Shown piece after piece: positions 14,431 to 23,333 of a DNA stretch of 34,668 nucleotides. Numbering within the stretch: position 1 is the first letter of the stretch; the number at the start of each line of letters is the position of its first letter. The DNA is from Candidatus Woesearchaeota archaeon (GTDB lineage Archaea > Nanobdellota > Nanobdellia > Woesearchaeales > GW2011-AR9): contig JABMOA010000039.1 in assembly GCA_013204355.1 (NCBI GenBank), positions 1-34,668 on the forward strand, written 5' to 3'. The notes below the pieces were generated by a model, which was not told the DNA's origin, did no database searches, and saw nothing but the letters and a program-made list of their open reading frames with translations. The position numbers were made by a program, and so were the translations under genes.

Positions 14431-17400
14431 ATGGGAACAAAAAAAAGAGATGTGTTAGTTGTAATTTTATTCTTATTTTTTCTAGTTTTAATTTCATCAG
14501 TTACGGCTGCAGAAGAGTGTATTCTTTTTGGTTCTTTAAGTTCTAGTGGGATTGACGATAATTTATACTGTCAACCGTATGATGCTTCAGCTAAAACCTT
14601 GTGTGATAAAGATGCCAATTGCGATGAAAAAAAACATGTTATTCCACAAGAATGTTCATCTCTTTCACAATGTCAACAAGTAATTTGTAATACCGCACAG
14701 ACAGGTTGTGAATTAAATACACCTCAAGGGTTATGTGCACAAATTAAAGGAACCGTTGTTGCACCTCAAAATCAAGTTTTAGAATGCACACAAGGATGTT
14801 GTCAGATTGAACATAGTGGTGGCGATTTTTGTCAATTTGGTTCTAATAAGTATCAATGCGATCAAAAAGTTAAGACTTTACAGAATGGTGTTCTGAAAAA
14901 ATTTGATGCAACTTCCGGTATGAACGTTGACAAATGTAATCAACTTTATTGTAAAGTAGAAATTCAACAAGCAACCCTTGAAGGGTCTGTTGTGGATGAA
15001 CAAGGTCAACCAATTGTTCTTGCAACAGTATCATTAGAAGGAAAAAATGTTCAAACAACAACTGCATCTGATTGTACATATAAATTTGAGAAACTTAATG
15101 CAGGGTCATATACAATTCGTGCATCAGCTTCTGGCTACTTAACTTCAACCATTACACTTAATTTAGGTGCAGGAAAAACTATATCTCAAAAATTTATTTT
15201 GAAAGAAGCAAAAAATCTTGTACAATTAAAAGGAAAAGTAATGGATGTAGATAAGAAAATTCTTGCAGATGCAACATTAATCTATAGTGGTCCTTCAAAA
15301 GGTCAAGTGATTTCAAATGTACAAGGTGTTTATGAAGTTCAACTTACGCCAGGAGAATATTCTTTTGCTGTAAGTAAGAAAGGATTCCAAACTTCAAGTT
15401 CACAAGTTGTTCTCAAAGAAGGAACACAAGAAAAAGATTTCACTTTACAAGTTTCATTATTACAAGGTGTGAAAGGAACCACATATCTTGATACTAATAG
15501 TAATGGCCAATTAGATAAGGATGATAAACCTGCATATGGTGCTAAAATTTATATTGATGGTGTTTTTAGAGGGTTTTCTCAACCTCCATATGGAGAATAC
15601 CAATTTGATGTCACTTCTGGAACAAGCCATATTATCACCGGATCTTTTCAAGATTTCGAAGCAATCCCTTTAACATTTCAAATTAAAGAAAAAGAAGGTT
15701 TAATTAGAAATTTACTTCTTACAACAGCAGAAGGAGAATGTTCCGCGGAAGGAAATGAAAAAGAACCTCTTGACTTTTTTATAGCGCCAGTTCAAGGAAA
15801 AGAAGAACTTCAATTAAATTGGAAAAAACCTTGTAAAGAAGTTTTGGGTTATAAAATTACACGAGTACATGGTGAAAAAGAAGAAGCACTGTTTGAGGCA
15901 TCCCCTTTAGATGAAATTTTTATTGACACTGGTGTAACATGGAACGAACAATATAGTTATAAAATTATTGCATTATATAGTAAAGATCGTCAATCTAAAC
16001 CTATCCAATCTGCATTATTATCTCCTGGGAATGAAGTATGTGGTGGAAAATATGATCAAACTGTTAAAAAATGGAAATCATTTTGTCAAGTTGAAAATCG
16101 AAAAACAGTTTTTACCTGTAATGCACAAAATCAATTAGTACAATCCTTAGATTGTGGCAGTCAGGGTCAAACATTTTTCTGCGCGCCACTCAATGAAAAC
16201 GTTGCTGAATGTAAGAGTGCAGGGTTATGTACTGCAGGCGCATCACCTTTTGGGTTATTTGCAAGTAGAGATGTTTGTTATGGTGGAAAATCTGTGGAAA
16301 ATGCAGAAAACTTTTGTTATTATGATTATTCAAATTCAATATCTAATCAATGTAGTAGTTGTACAAAAGTAGATTCTTGTTTTGATTACCGAAGTCAAGA
16401 TGCGTGTGAAATTAATAATTGTGTGTCTTCTGCATGTGATTGGGTAGATGTTGCACAAAATACACAACTGATTGATTATGGTTTAATTGGATTACCAACA
16501 ACTGTTACAAAAGAAACAGGTTCAGGATATTGTGCCCCTCAAAATTATCAGAAAGATGATTCATGTAGTTTATGTGGAAGTGCAGCAGATTTATTTGAAA
16601 ATGCATTTTGTACTGCAGAAGTATGTTCTGCGTTAGGTGCATGTTTTTCTACAAAAGGATTAACTGATTGTTCTTCTTGTGGTGAAGTGCCTACAACTGT
16701 TGCGAATTGTTATACTTATGGATCTCAATTAGAATGTTCAGGTAATGAAGGGAGTGACCAATGTGCGTGGAACAGTTGTTCATGGTTAGGAAATAAAGAT
16801 GGAGGTAGTTGTGTCAAAGATTCTGATAAAGATCAGAAAGACGATTGCGATAATTTCATTGGCGCGGAAGCAATTTCTTGTAGGGTTGATAACTCCGCAC
16901 CTGAAACAGTTCTTGAAGGTTCACATTCAATTTCGCTCGCAAAACCAACGTTAACATTTATTTCAGATGATTCAAAACATCAATATGCCAGTCAACAAAA
17001 CGTTTTAGGAATCTTTGGGTATTGTTTAGATTCCACTGATCCAAATGCGCCAAGTAGTTGCATTGATCAAGATGGTAAGGATGCATTTATTGAAGTTCCT
17101 TTCCCTGGAAATGCTAACAAAGAAACAATTGTTGTAAGTGTCTTAGATTCATTAAAAGATAAAGTAGTAAATGGTCAAAATTATGTTTTAAAATATTATG
17201 CAGAAGATAAATATGGGAACCGTGAAGATACAAAAGAAATTTTTATTTTTGTAGATAATGTAGCTCCAGAATTTGAAATTTCGGAAGATATTCAAACTAC
17301 AGATAGTTCAACAGATTTAGAAGTATTTTTACAAGGGATGAATGAACCAATGAGTTGTGAATTTGTCTTAACACAAGTTCTTCCTTCGGGTGAACAATCA

Positions 17401-20400
17401 AAAATTACACTTGGACAAGATATTCAACAGAAAATAGTATTATATCAAGAATTGACAGGGATAAAATATGCCTTAGATGTTTCATGTACTGATAATTCAG
17501 GTAATGCACAGAAGAAAACCAAAGAATTTACATTTGATTTAGAGCCAACAATAGATATTGTGGAGCCACCTTTATTTGGGGTTGTATCTTCCGAAGATAT
17601 TATTTTTAAAGCAAGAACGCAAGTGGGTGCAACTTGTGAATTATTTTCTTTTGAATCCAGTTTATGGGTGAAGAAAGCAGATTTCATTACCGATGAAACA
17701 GGAAAGGAACATCAAACAACAAGTATCAAAGTCTCTGGTGAACGAACATATGCGGCAGAACATAAAATTGTGTGTAAAGAATTATATGCGCAGAAAGAAT
17801 ATGAAGATTATTATCATTTCACGGTAGATTTCACACCTTCTGCTGTCCAGGCAGTCGTTAAAGAAGAAACACGTGAGGAACGATTTTTAGGAACAAATTG
17901 GGAAACAACCTTTGTAAAATCACCAAGTCTAAGTTTTGAATGTAAAGATGCAGCATGTGAAAAAATATTTTATTGTATGGGCACTTCTTGTTCTGTAGTT
18001 CCATCAAACCAGTATCAAGAATATAATACAGAATTAAAATTAGATAAAAGCACACATGTGTGTTATTATGGTGTTGATAAAGTTTTAAACCAACCGACGT
18101 TTGCAGATTGTGGGGATATTTTTATTGAAGGATATGGTATAGAATTAAAAAATCCTGTTGCACATTATTTTGGTGTGGAACAATGGGGGATTTCTAAAGA
18201 ACCTGTTTTTGATGTCATGTTCACAACAAAAGTTCCAACCAAGGAATGTAGATATGATACAAATAGTAATTTCAAATATCATGAGGCTCCAGGATTTAAA
18301 GTATTAAAACCTAATGCCCAAAATGAATATACAATTGAAAAATTCCCTGAAAGTAGTGGAGGATCAGCATTTTCATCTGGTTCAGTGAAAAAGTTATATG
18401 TCCTTTGTCAAAATAAAGAAGGAAGTATAGGGCCTGAGCAAGAATTATTTTTATCTTATGATAACTCTAACCCTAAAGCACAAAACTTTGTGGGAAGCCC
18501 AAACCCTCTCATTGAAGGGACCAAGGTTGTATTAAGTATTAACACAGATGATAAAACCTTATGTAAATTTAGTGATAAAGGTCATGACACTTATGAATTA
18601 ATGAATTATGCATTTCCTGGTGCAGAATCTGATTTACCTGGAGTTAAATCTAGTTATAAAAGGAAGTTGCACGAAACTCATTATGTGCCTTATTATGTCA
18701 ATAATTTTCAAGGTTTAAAGAATACGATTGAATTAACATCAATGTGTAAAAATGCTGCAGGTGTTTTTTCAGAATTACAAAAATTAACATTGAATATAGA
18801 TTATACTTTGCAAGGAGGTATCACAAAAATAACGCCTCAAGACTCATATATTAATACAGATGCTGTACTAATTCGTGTAGAAACAAGTAAAAATGGATTC
18901 TGTAAAATTAAACAAGATAATAATCTTATAACAATGCAAGGGTCTGGGGGAAGAGTTCACACGTTTAATGTGCCTTCAGTTCTTGGCAGTCACCAATTTC
19001 CTATTGTATGTACCATGGGGGAACATCAAGTTGAAGGAAAAGCGTCTTATACATTAGATAAAACAAAACCAATTATTTCAAAAGTTAATGCAGGATTATA
19101 TTCTTGTGGTAAATCTGAAATTACTGTGTATCCTGTTGTTAATGAAAATATTAGTGCATTTTTCTATGAAGTATATAGTAAATCCGGCGTACAGGAAATT
19201 CCTGAAAATGCAACGAGCTTTTCATTTGGTAAGAAAACGCCTAGTTCAACAAATTTAGGAACACTTATTTCTCAAGGGTCTACAGATGGTTCTAAAGTAA
19301 TTAAAGTTCCTGCTGGGAATTTAACATTAGGCGAAACCTATCAGATTAAAGTAAAGGCTGTTGATTTAGCAGGTAACGAAGGGGACTTTACAGTTAGTTC
19401 AGGTGTTTCCATCACCAATGGTACTGAATCTGTGTGTCAAAGTACAAAAAAACCAGGCGTTGAAGTTCTTAAAACGGAAACCTGTAAAGAAACGCAATTT
19501 GTATTAGAATGTAATTCTCTTGTTGGATGTGGAGATATTAATTACGATGTAAGTACTTCTGTAACTGGATGTGTACCTAATTCCACATATACGGGAGTTC
19601 CGCTTTCTGTTTCAGAAACCAATGTTGTGTGTTATTATGCGATTGATAATATAGGGAATGAATTCAAGGGAACACATACAGTAACCTTTGGTGATGCAGA
19701 TGGTGATGGCATCTCAGATTCTTGTCCTGATACATGTGCAAATACACAGAAAGGAAAAGTTGCAGATAATGAAGGATGTTCTGCAGAGCAAACGCCTGAA
19801 GGTCAAAAGAAGGATACAGATGGCGATGGCTTATATGATTTATTTGAACAAACTTATACTAGGACTGATGGGAGTTGTGTGTTAGACTATTTAGCTAAGG
19901 ATTCAGATTTAAATGGAGAGCCAGATGGTTCTGAAGATTATGATGGTGACGGTTTTTCAAATTTCCAAGAACAAACACAATTACAAGACCCTTGTCAAGC
20001 TGACACTATTAAAGAATCTAATGAAGATTCTAATTTCCCTGTGATTCCAAGTGCACCTTTAAATGATGATACAAATGTGTTAGCATGGGTATTCCTAATT
20101 GTTGGATTACTTGCAATGATTGGAAGTGCAGGATATTTAGTATATTATTATAAGTATGCTCCTCAAAAAAGGGGGGTAGCAGGGGGAAGTGGAACTATTT
20201 CACATCCTGGACAAAAACCGGCTTTGGGAACACGTCCACAACAACCAAGTATATTTCAAGATTTATTTAGAGGACGTCAAAAAGCAAGTCGTGACCTTAA
20301 ACACAAATCCTTATTTGGAGATTTCACAAAGGAGTCTAAAGAAATCCCACACCTAGGTAATCTTTTGAAAGGAAGTGGAAATCATCAAGAAAGGGTTAAT

Positions 20401-20598
20401 GATCTTGCGCAGAAATATGCTACACATAAAGATGAAATTAAACCAGGACTTAAAAAAGAAGAAAAAGGGATTTTTGGGAAATTAGAAAGTATTGCAAAAC
20501 AAACAAAAGATAAAAAAATTAATGATGTTGTCGGTAAGGATGAAGCAAAAGATATTTTTGCAAAATTAAAATCAATTACTAAAAAGAGGAAACAATGA
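14431..20598 (+). CDS. Giant multidomain surface protein with C-terminal membrane anchor and cytoplasmic tail
   Basis: 2055 residues. Signal peptide 1-27; Cys-rich domain 28-175 with CxxGCCQ, homologous to that of the preceding gene; two carboxypeptidase-regulatory-like beta domains (about 182-255 and 265-337, each with the Y-x-F/V...G-x-Y pattern); an SdrD-B-like segment (345-430, containing DTNSNGQLDKDD); a fibronectin-III-like domain (446-525); a Cys-rich part (533-810) with two copies of a CSSC...Y-x-SQ...C-x-W unit; several Ig-like segments; thrombospondin-type-3 calcium loops at 1755-1860 (DADGDGISD, DTDGDGLYD, DYDGDGFSN); membrane helix 1883-1907; basic cytoplasmic tail with two copies of an IFxKLxSI motif. 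Probably a calcium-stabilised cell-surface stalk or adhesin. Its stop overlaps the next ATG (ATGA), tying it to the pilin-like genes. Function inferred. Confidence 0.85.
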   Translation: MGTKKRDVLVVILFLFFLVLISSVTAAEECILFGSLSSSGIDDNLYCQPYDASAKTLCDKDANCDEKKHVIPQECSSLSQCQQVICNTAQTGCELNTPQGLCAQIKGTVVAPQNQVLECTQGCCQIEHSGGDFCQFGSNKYQCDQKVKTLQNGVLKKFDATSGMNVDKCNQLYCKVEIQQATLEGSVVDEQGQPIVLATVSLEGKNVQTTTASDCTYKFEKLNAGSYTIRASASGYLTSTITLNLGAGKTISQKFILKEAKNLVQLKGKVMDVDKKILADATLIYSGPSKGQVISNVQGVYEVQLTPGEYSFAVSKKGFQTSSSQVVLKEGTQEKDFTLQVSLLQGVKGTTYLDTNSNGQLDKDDKPAYGAKIYIDGVFRGFSQPPYGEYQFDVTSGTSHIITGSFQDFEAIPLTFQIKEKEGLIRNLLLTTAEGECSAEGNEKEPLDFFIAPVQGKEELQLNWKKPCKEVLGYKITRVHGEKEEALFEASPLDEIFIDTGVTWNEQYSYKIIALYSKDRQSKPIQSALLSPGNEVCGGKYDQTVKKWKSFCQVENRKTVFTCNAQNQLVQSLDCGSQGQTFFCAPLNENVAECKSAGLCTAGASPFGLFASRDVCYGGKSVENAENFCYYDYSNSISNQCSSCTKVDSCFDYRSQDACEINNCVSSACDWVDVAQNTQLIDYGLIGLPTTVTKETGSGYCAPQNYQKDDSCSLCGSAADLFENAFCTAEVCSALGACFSTKGLTDCSSCGEVPTTVANCYTYGSQLECSGNEGSDQCAWNSCSWLGNKDGGSCVKDSDKDQKDDCDNFIGAEAISCRVDNSAPETVLEGSHSISLAKPTLTFISDDSKHQYASQQNVLGIFGYCLDSTDPNAPSSCIDQDGKDAFIEVPFPGNANKETIVVSVLDSLKDKVVNGQNYVLKYYAEDKYGNREDTKEIFIFVDNVAPEFEISEDIQTTDSSTDLEVFLQGMNEPMSCEFVLTQVLPSGEQSKITLGQDIQQKIVLYQELTGIKYALDVSCTDNSGNAQKKTKEFTFDLEPTIDIVEPPLFGVVSSEDIIFKARTQVGATCELFSFESSLWVKKADFITDETGKEHQTTSIKVSGERTYAAEHKIVCKELYAQKEYEDYYHFTVDFTPSAVQAVVKEETREERFLGTNWETTFVKSPSLSFECKDAACEKIFYCMGTSCSVVPSNQYQEYNTELKLDKSTHVCYYGVDKVLNQPTFADCGDIFIEGYGIELKNPVAHYFGVEQWGISKEPVFDVMFTTKVPTKECRYDTNSNFKYHEAPGFKVLKPNAQNEYTIEKFPESSGGSAFSSGSVKKLYVLCQNKEGSIGPEQELFLSYDNSNPKAQNFVGSPNPLIEGTKVVLSINTDDKTLCKFSDKGHDTYELMNYAFPGAESDLPGVKSSYKRKLHETHYVPYYVNNFQGLKNTIELTSMCKNAAGVFSELQKLTLNIDYTLQGGITKITPQDSYINTDAVLIRVETSKNGFCKIKQDNNLITMQGSGGRVHTFNVPSVLGSHQFPIVCTMGEHQVEGKASYTLDKTKPIISKVNAGLYSCGKSEITVYPVVNENISAFFYEVYSKSGVQEIPENATSFSFGKKTPSSTNLGTLISQGSTDGSKVIKVPAGNLTLGETYQIKVKAVDLAGNEGDFTVSSGVSITNGTESVCQSTKKPGVEVLKTETCKETQFVLECNSLVGCGDINYDVSTSVTGCVPNSTYTGVPLSVSETNVVCYYAIDNIGNEFKGTHTVTFGDADGDGISDSCPDTCANTQKGKVADNEGCSAEQTPEGQKKDTDGDGLYDLFEQTYTRTDGSCVLDYLAKDSDLNGEPDGSEDYDGDGFSNFQEQTQLQDPCQADTIKESNEDSNFPVIPSAPLNDDTNVLAWVFLIVGLLAMIGSAGYLVYYYKYAPQKRGVAGGSGTISHPGQKPALGTRPQQPSIFQDLFRGRQKASRDLKHKSLFGDFTKESKEIPHLGNLLKGSGNHQERVNDLAQKYATHKDEIKPGLKKEEKGIFGKLESIAKQTKDKKINDVVGKDEAKDIFAKLKSITKKRKQ

Positions 20599-21101
20599 AC
20601 AAAAAAGGTCTTGCTGTAAATCAGGTGTTTGTATTTATGATTGCGGGTTTAATTTTTGCATTAATTATGATTTTTGGTTATCAAGCAATCACAGGTTTTA
20701 TTGATACAAGTGAAGATGTTTTGTTTACAAAATTTAAGACAACTATTGAATCAGATGTACAAAAGATTCATACTGACTTTGGTTCTATCAGAAAGAAAAC
20801 GTACACTTTACCTTCAACATATGAAGAAGTATGTTTTGTGAATATGGATAAACCTTATTCTCAAGAATGTAACATTGGATTGTTAGCATGCGATACATGG
20901 AAAACATCTGAAGGATACAAAAGTGTAGATCAAAATGTGTTCTTAAAACCATCAGCTTCTACCATTAAAGTTGCACCAATTACATTAACTGATGTAGAAG
21001 ATAAACCATTAGATTTCTTATGTGTTAAAACTGTAAACGGTGGTTTTACAATAATCTTAGAAGGGAAAGGGGACCATGCGGTGATTTCACCAACATCGTA
21101 A
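20595..21101 (+). CDS. Prepilin-like membrane protein
   Basis: 168 residues. MNKKGLAVNQVFVFMIAGLI: a Lys-Lys-Gly site followed by a helix (about 9-29), the layout of a class III (type IV prepilin-like) signal. The remainder is an extracellular alpha/beta-looking domain with four cysteines (in EEVCFVN, QECNIGLLACD and FLCVK). Starts in an ATGA overlap with the 2055-residue gene. No named family recognised. Confidence 0.8.
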   Translation: MNKKGLAVNQVFVFMIAGLIFALIMIFGYQAITGFIDTSEDVLFTKFKTTIESDVQKIHTDFGSIRKKTYTLPSTYEEVCFVNMDKPYSQECNIGLLACDTWKTSEGYKSVDQNVFLKPSASTIKVAPITLTDVEDKPLDFLCVKTVNGGFTIILEGKGDHAVISPTS

Positions 21102-21102
21102 A

Positions 21103-22236
21103 ATGGCGCATAAAGGGCAAGTTCAAATTACTGTAAATTGGATTTATATTGTCATTGCTGGCGCAGTCATTTTATTGTTCTTTGCAGGTTTAGTTGTGAA
21201 AGGAAAAGATGCAGCTGAAAAAAATATTGCAGAAGATGTTGTCCAAGTCATGGGGAATATATTTACAGGAGCTGGCGTTTCTGAAAAAACAAAGAATCGT
21301 ATTGAAACAAGTGGCCTTGCAGAATTTACATTTCAATTTACATGTACAGAAGGTGTAAGCACATTCGGGATTAAAGATAAAACTAATTCTGTACAAGATA
21401 CAACGCAGCCTACATTTTCACCTGAAGAAATAAAATCCACAAGGTTGTTATTATGGAGTCTCCCCTATAAATTACCTTATAAAATTGTAGATTTATTATT
21501 TGTTACATCTATTAATACAAAATATTTTTTGATTGCTTTTGACGATATTGATTTTGTTAATGAGTTTGATACTGCAACGGATGATTCAGATAAAACCATG
21601 AAAATCAATTGGCAATCTATCACTTCATTAGAAGATATTGACCCCCAAGGAAATTTTCAAATAAGGATTGTAGATTTAGATGGTATTTATGTTAAGAATA
21701 ACGAAGAAGTCCCTGAAAAAGTACAATCATTAGAAAATGAAAAAGTAACGGCAGTGACGTTCCTTTCAGGAAACTTAGTCCAGTATTATCAAAAGCAAGG
21801 AATTATATGGGCTAAAAAAGGAAAACCTGTAGAAATTGTTTCATTAGGCGGAAAGAGGGATGCCGCAAAATACGCTGCAATTTTTGCACAAGATGGATCC
21901 CAATATAATTGTAATATGCTTAAAGCTTTCAAGAGGTTAAGTTTAGTTAATCAAGTATATCAAGGGAAGTTGAAAGATTTACAGACTTATTATACTGAAA
22001 ATTCCCAATTATCATTAACGAAAGCAAACTGTTATGGTTTAACAGGTGTTGAAGGTTATGCATTTGAACAGAACTTAAAAAATGAAATGGATGCTTATCA
22101 AAACAAAATTGAAACTTGTGTCTTTGAATCAAAGGAAGGTTTAGATTCAACATCATGTCAAGATTTTGTAGGTTTGGCAAGTGCGCTAAGTAATATCAAT
22201 CAACAATTGCAATCGGAATGTATTCCATTATATTGA
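21103..22236 (+). CDS. Prepilin-like membrane protein, long form
   Basis: 377 residues. MAHKGQVQITVNWIYIVIAG: Lys-Gly-Gln prepilin-like site, then one helix (about 12-31). The long ectodomain carries few cysteines; paired segments with NCNMLKAFKRL and KANCYGL are near the C-terminus, and the last 60 residues are helical (LKNEMDAYQNKIETC). It starts 1 base after the previous stop. Family not recognised; position suggests a minor subunit of the same structure. Confidence 0.8.
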   Translation: MAHKGQVQITVNWIYIVIAGAVILLFFAGLVVKGKDAAEKNIAEDVVQVMGNIFTGAGVSEKTKNRIETSGLAEFTFQFTCTEGVSTFGIKDKTNSVQDTTQPTFSPEEIKSTRLLLWSLPYKLPYKIVDLLFVTSINTKYFLIAFDDIDFVNEFDTATDDSDKTMKINWQSITSLEDIDPQGNFQIRIVDLDGIYVKNNEEVPEKVQSLENEKVTAVTFLSGNLVQYYQKQGIIWAKKGKPVEIVSLGGKRDAAKYAAIFAQDGSQYNCNMLKAFKRLSLVNQVYQGKLKDLQTYYTENSQLSLTKANCYGLTGVEGYAFEQNLKNEMDAYQNKIETCVFESKEGLDSTSCQDFVGLASALSNINQQLQSECIPLY

Positions 22237-22253
22237 GAGATATAAATATTAAA

Positions 22254-22793
22254 ATGAAATTAGGAAGAAAAAAACAACAAAAATCAAAGATTTTTGAGCT
22301 TTCTCAATCGAGAAAGGGACAGGTACAAATGACTGAAACTATTGCAGTACTTTTCATATTCTTTGTGTTGATTGTTTTTGGCATTTCATTTTTTTATCAA
22401 TATGCACAATCTTCATATAGAGCAGAACAAGAACAATTACTTGGGAAACGTGCAATTGAAACAACTCTGAAAGCATTATTTATCCCTGAATTGATGTGTA
22501 CCAAAGGTGATGCGGAAGCAGAAGATAATTGTTTTGATATGATGAAAGTACGTCATGCGATTGAAATATTTAATGAAAGTAAATTAGTTTATTTTGATAC
22601 TTTTTCGTTTTCTAAAATTAGTCTAACTGAAATTTATCCTGGCAATGAAACTTTTGTATTATATGATTTCCCTAAAAATGAATGGGAAAATTCAGAAAAA
22701 ACATTTTTTATCATTGCAATGAAAGATGAAACAAAAGGTGAAGGCCAGCCACATTTTGGTCTTGGAAGATTAGATATTGAGGTGTATTCATGA
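22254..22793 (+). CDS. Prepilin-like membrane protein with basic N-terminal leader
   Basis: Start chosen at the ATG at 22254 (MKLGRKKQQKSK), 17 bases after the previous stop; an in-frame ATG at 22218 would overlap that gene. 179 residues. The basic cytoplasmic leader of about 24 residues ends in SRKGQVQMTETIAVLFIFFV. This is the best match in the window to the classical prepilin consensus, with Arg-Lys-Gly at the cleavage site and a Glu close to position +5. Short ectodomain with two cysteines (LMCTKG, DNCFDM). Confidence 0.8.
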   Translation: MKLGRKKQQKSKIFELSQSRKGQVQMTETIAVLFIFFVLIVFGISFFYQYAQSSYRAEQEQLLGKRAIETTLKALFIPELMCTKGDAEAEDNCFDMMKVRHAIEIFNESKLVYFDTFSFSKISLTEIYPGNETFVLYDFPKNEWENSEKTFFIIAMKDETKGEGQPHFGLGRLDIEVYS

Positions 22794-23332
22794 AAAAAGG
22801 ACAGATGGAAATCATCGGCCTTGTTGTCATCGTGATCTTAATCTCGTTAGGAATGTTATTTATGGCTGTGTTTGCGTTGAGTTCTGATTCGTCTAAAAAA
22901 ACATTTACACGGAAAGGATTAGCTTCAAGTACAGTTAGTGGTATTTTAAAATTAAATGTAGGGGCTGAATGTCCTGGACAAGGTTCTCCTCAATTAGGAG
23001 GTGATATTTTAGAAGATTGTGCGATTTATTTTGGTTATAAAGAAGATTCTGCGAGTTCCATTTATCAATGTCGTGAGAAACATAGTTGTGATTTTTTCAG
23101 AGAAATTTCTAATGAAATCTTGAATGGAACTTTGGGTGAACAGGAAAAAAAATATGAATTTACAGTTCATCTCATTGAACAGAAAGGTGCTACACCTAAA
23201 GATTTAATTGAAATAATCAAGAATAAAGGTGGATGTCCCAAAGCCACAATTTCTAATCAAGATAGTTCTAAACCATTTCCGCTGCAAACAGATGCAGGGT
23301 TAGTAGAAGTTGAGTTGAAAATTTGTGATTAG
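22790..23332 (+). CDS. Prepilin-like membrane protein
   Basis: 180 residues. MKKGQMEIIGLVVIVILISL: Lys-Lys-Gly-Gln-Met-Glu, a textbook short class III signal, with a helix at about 8-29. The ectodomain has cysteines in pairs (AECPGQG, EDCAIYF, YQCREKHSCDFF, GGCPKA, ending KICD), suggesting disulfides. Starts in an ATGA overlap. Last gene of this operon; its stop is 1 base from the end of the convergent repeat protein gene. Confidence 0.82.
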   Translation: MKKGQMEIIGLVVIVILISLGMLFMAVFALSSDSSKKTFTRKGLASSTVSGILKLNVGAECPGQGSPQLGGDILEDCAIYFGYKEDSASSIYQCREKHSCDFFREISNEILNGTLGEQEKKYEFTVHLIEQKGATPKDLIEIIKNKGGCPKATISNQDSSKPFPLQTDAGLVEVELKICD

Positions 23333-23333
23333 T

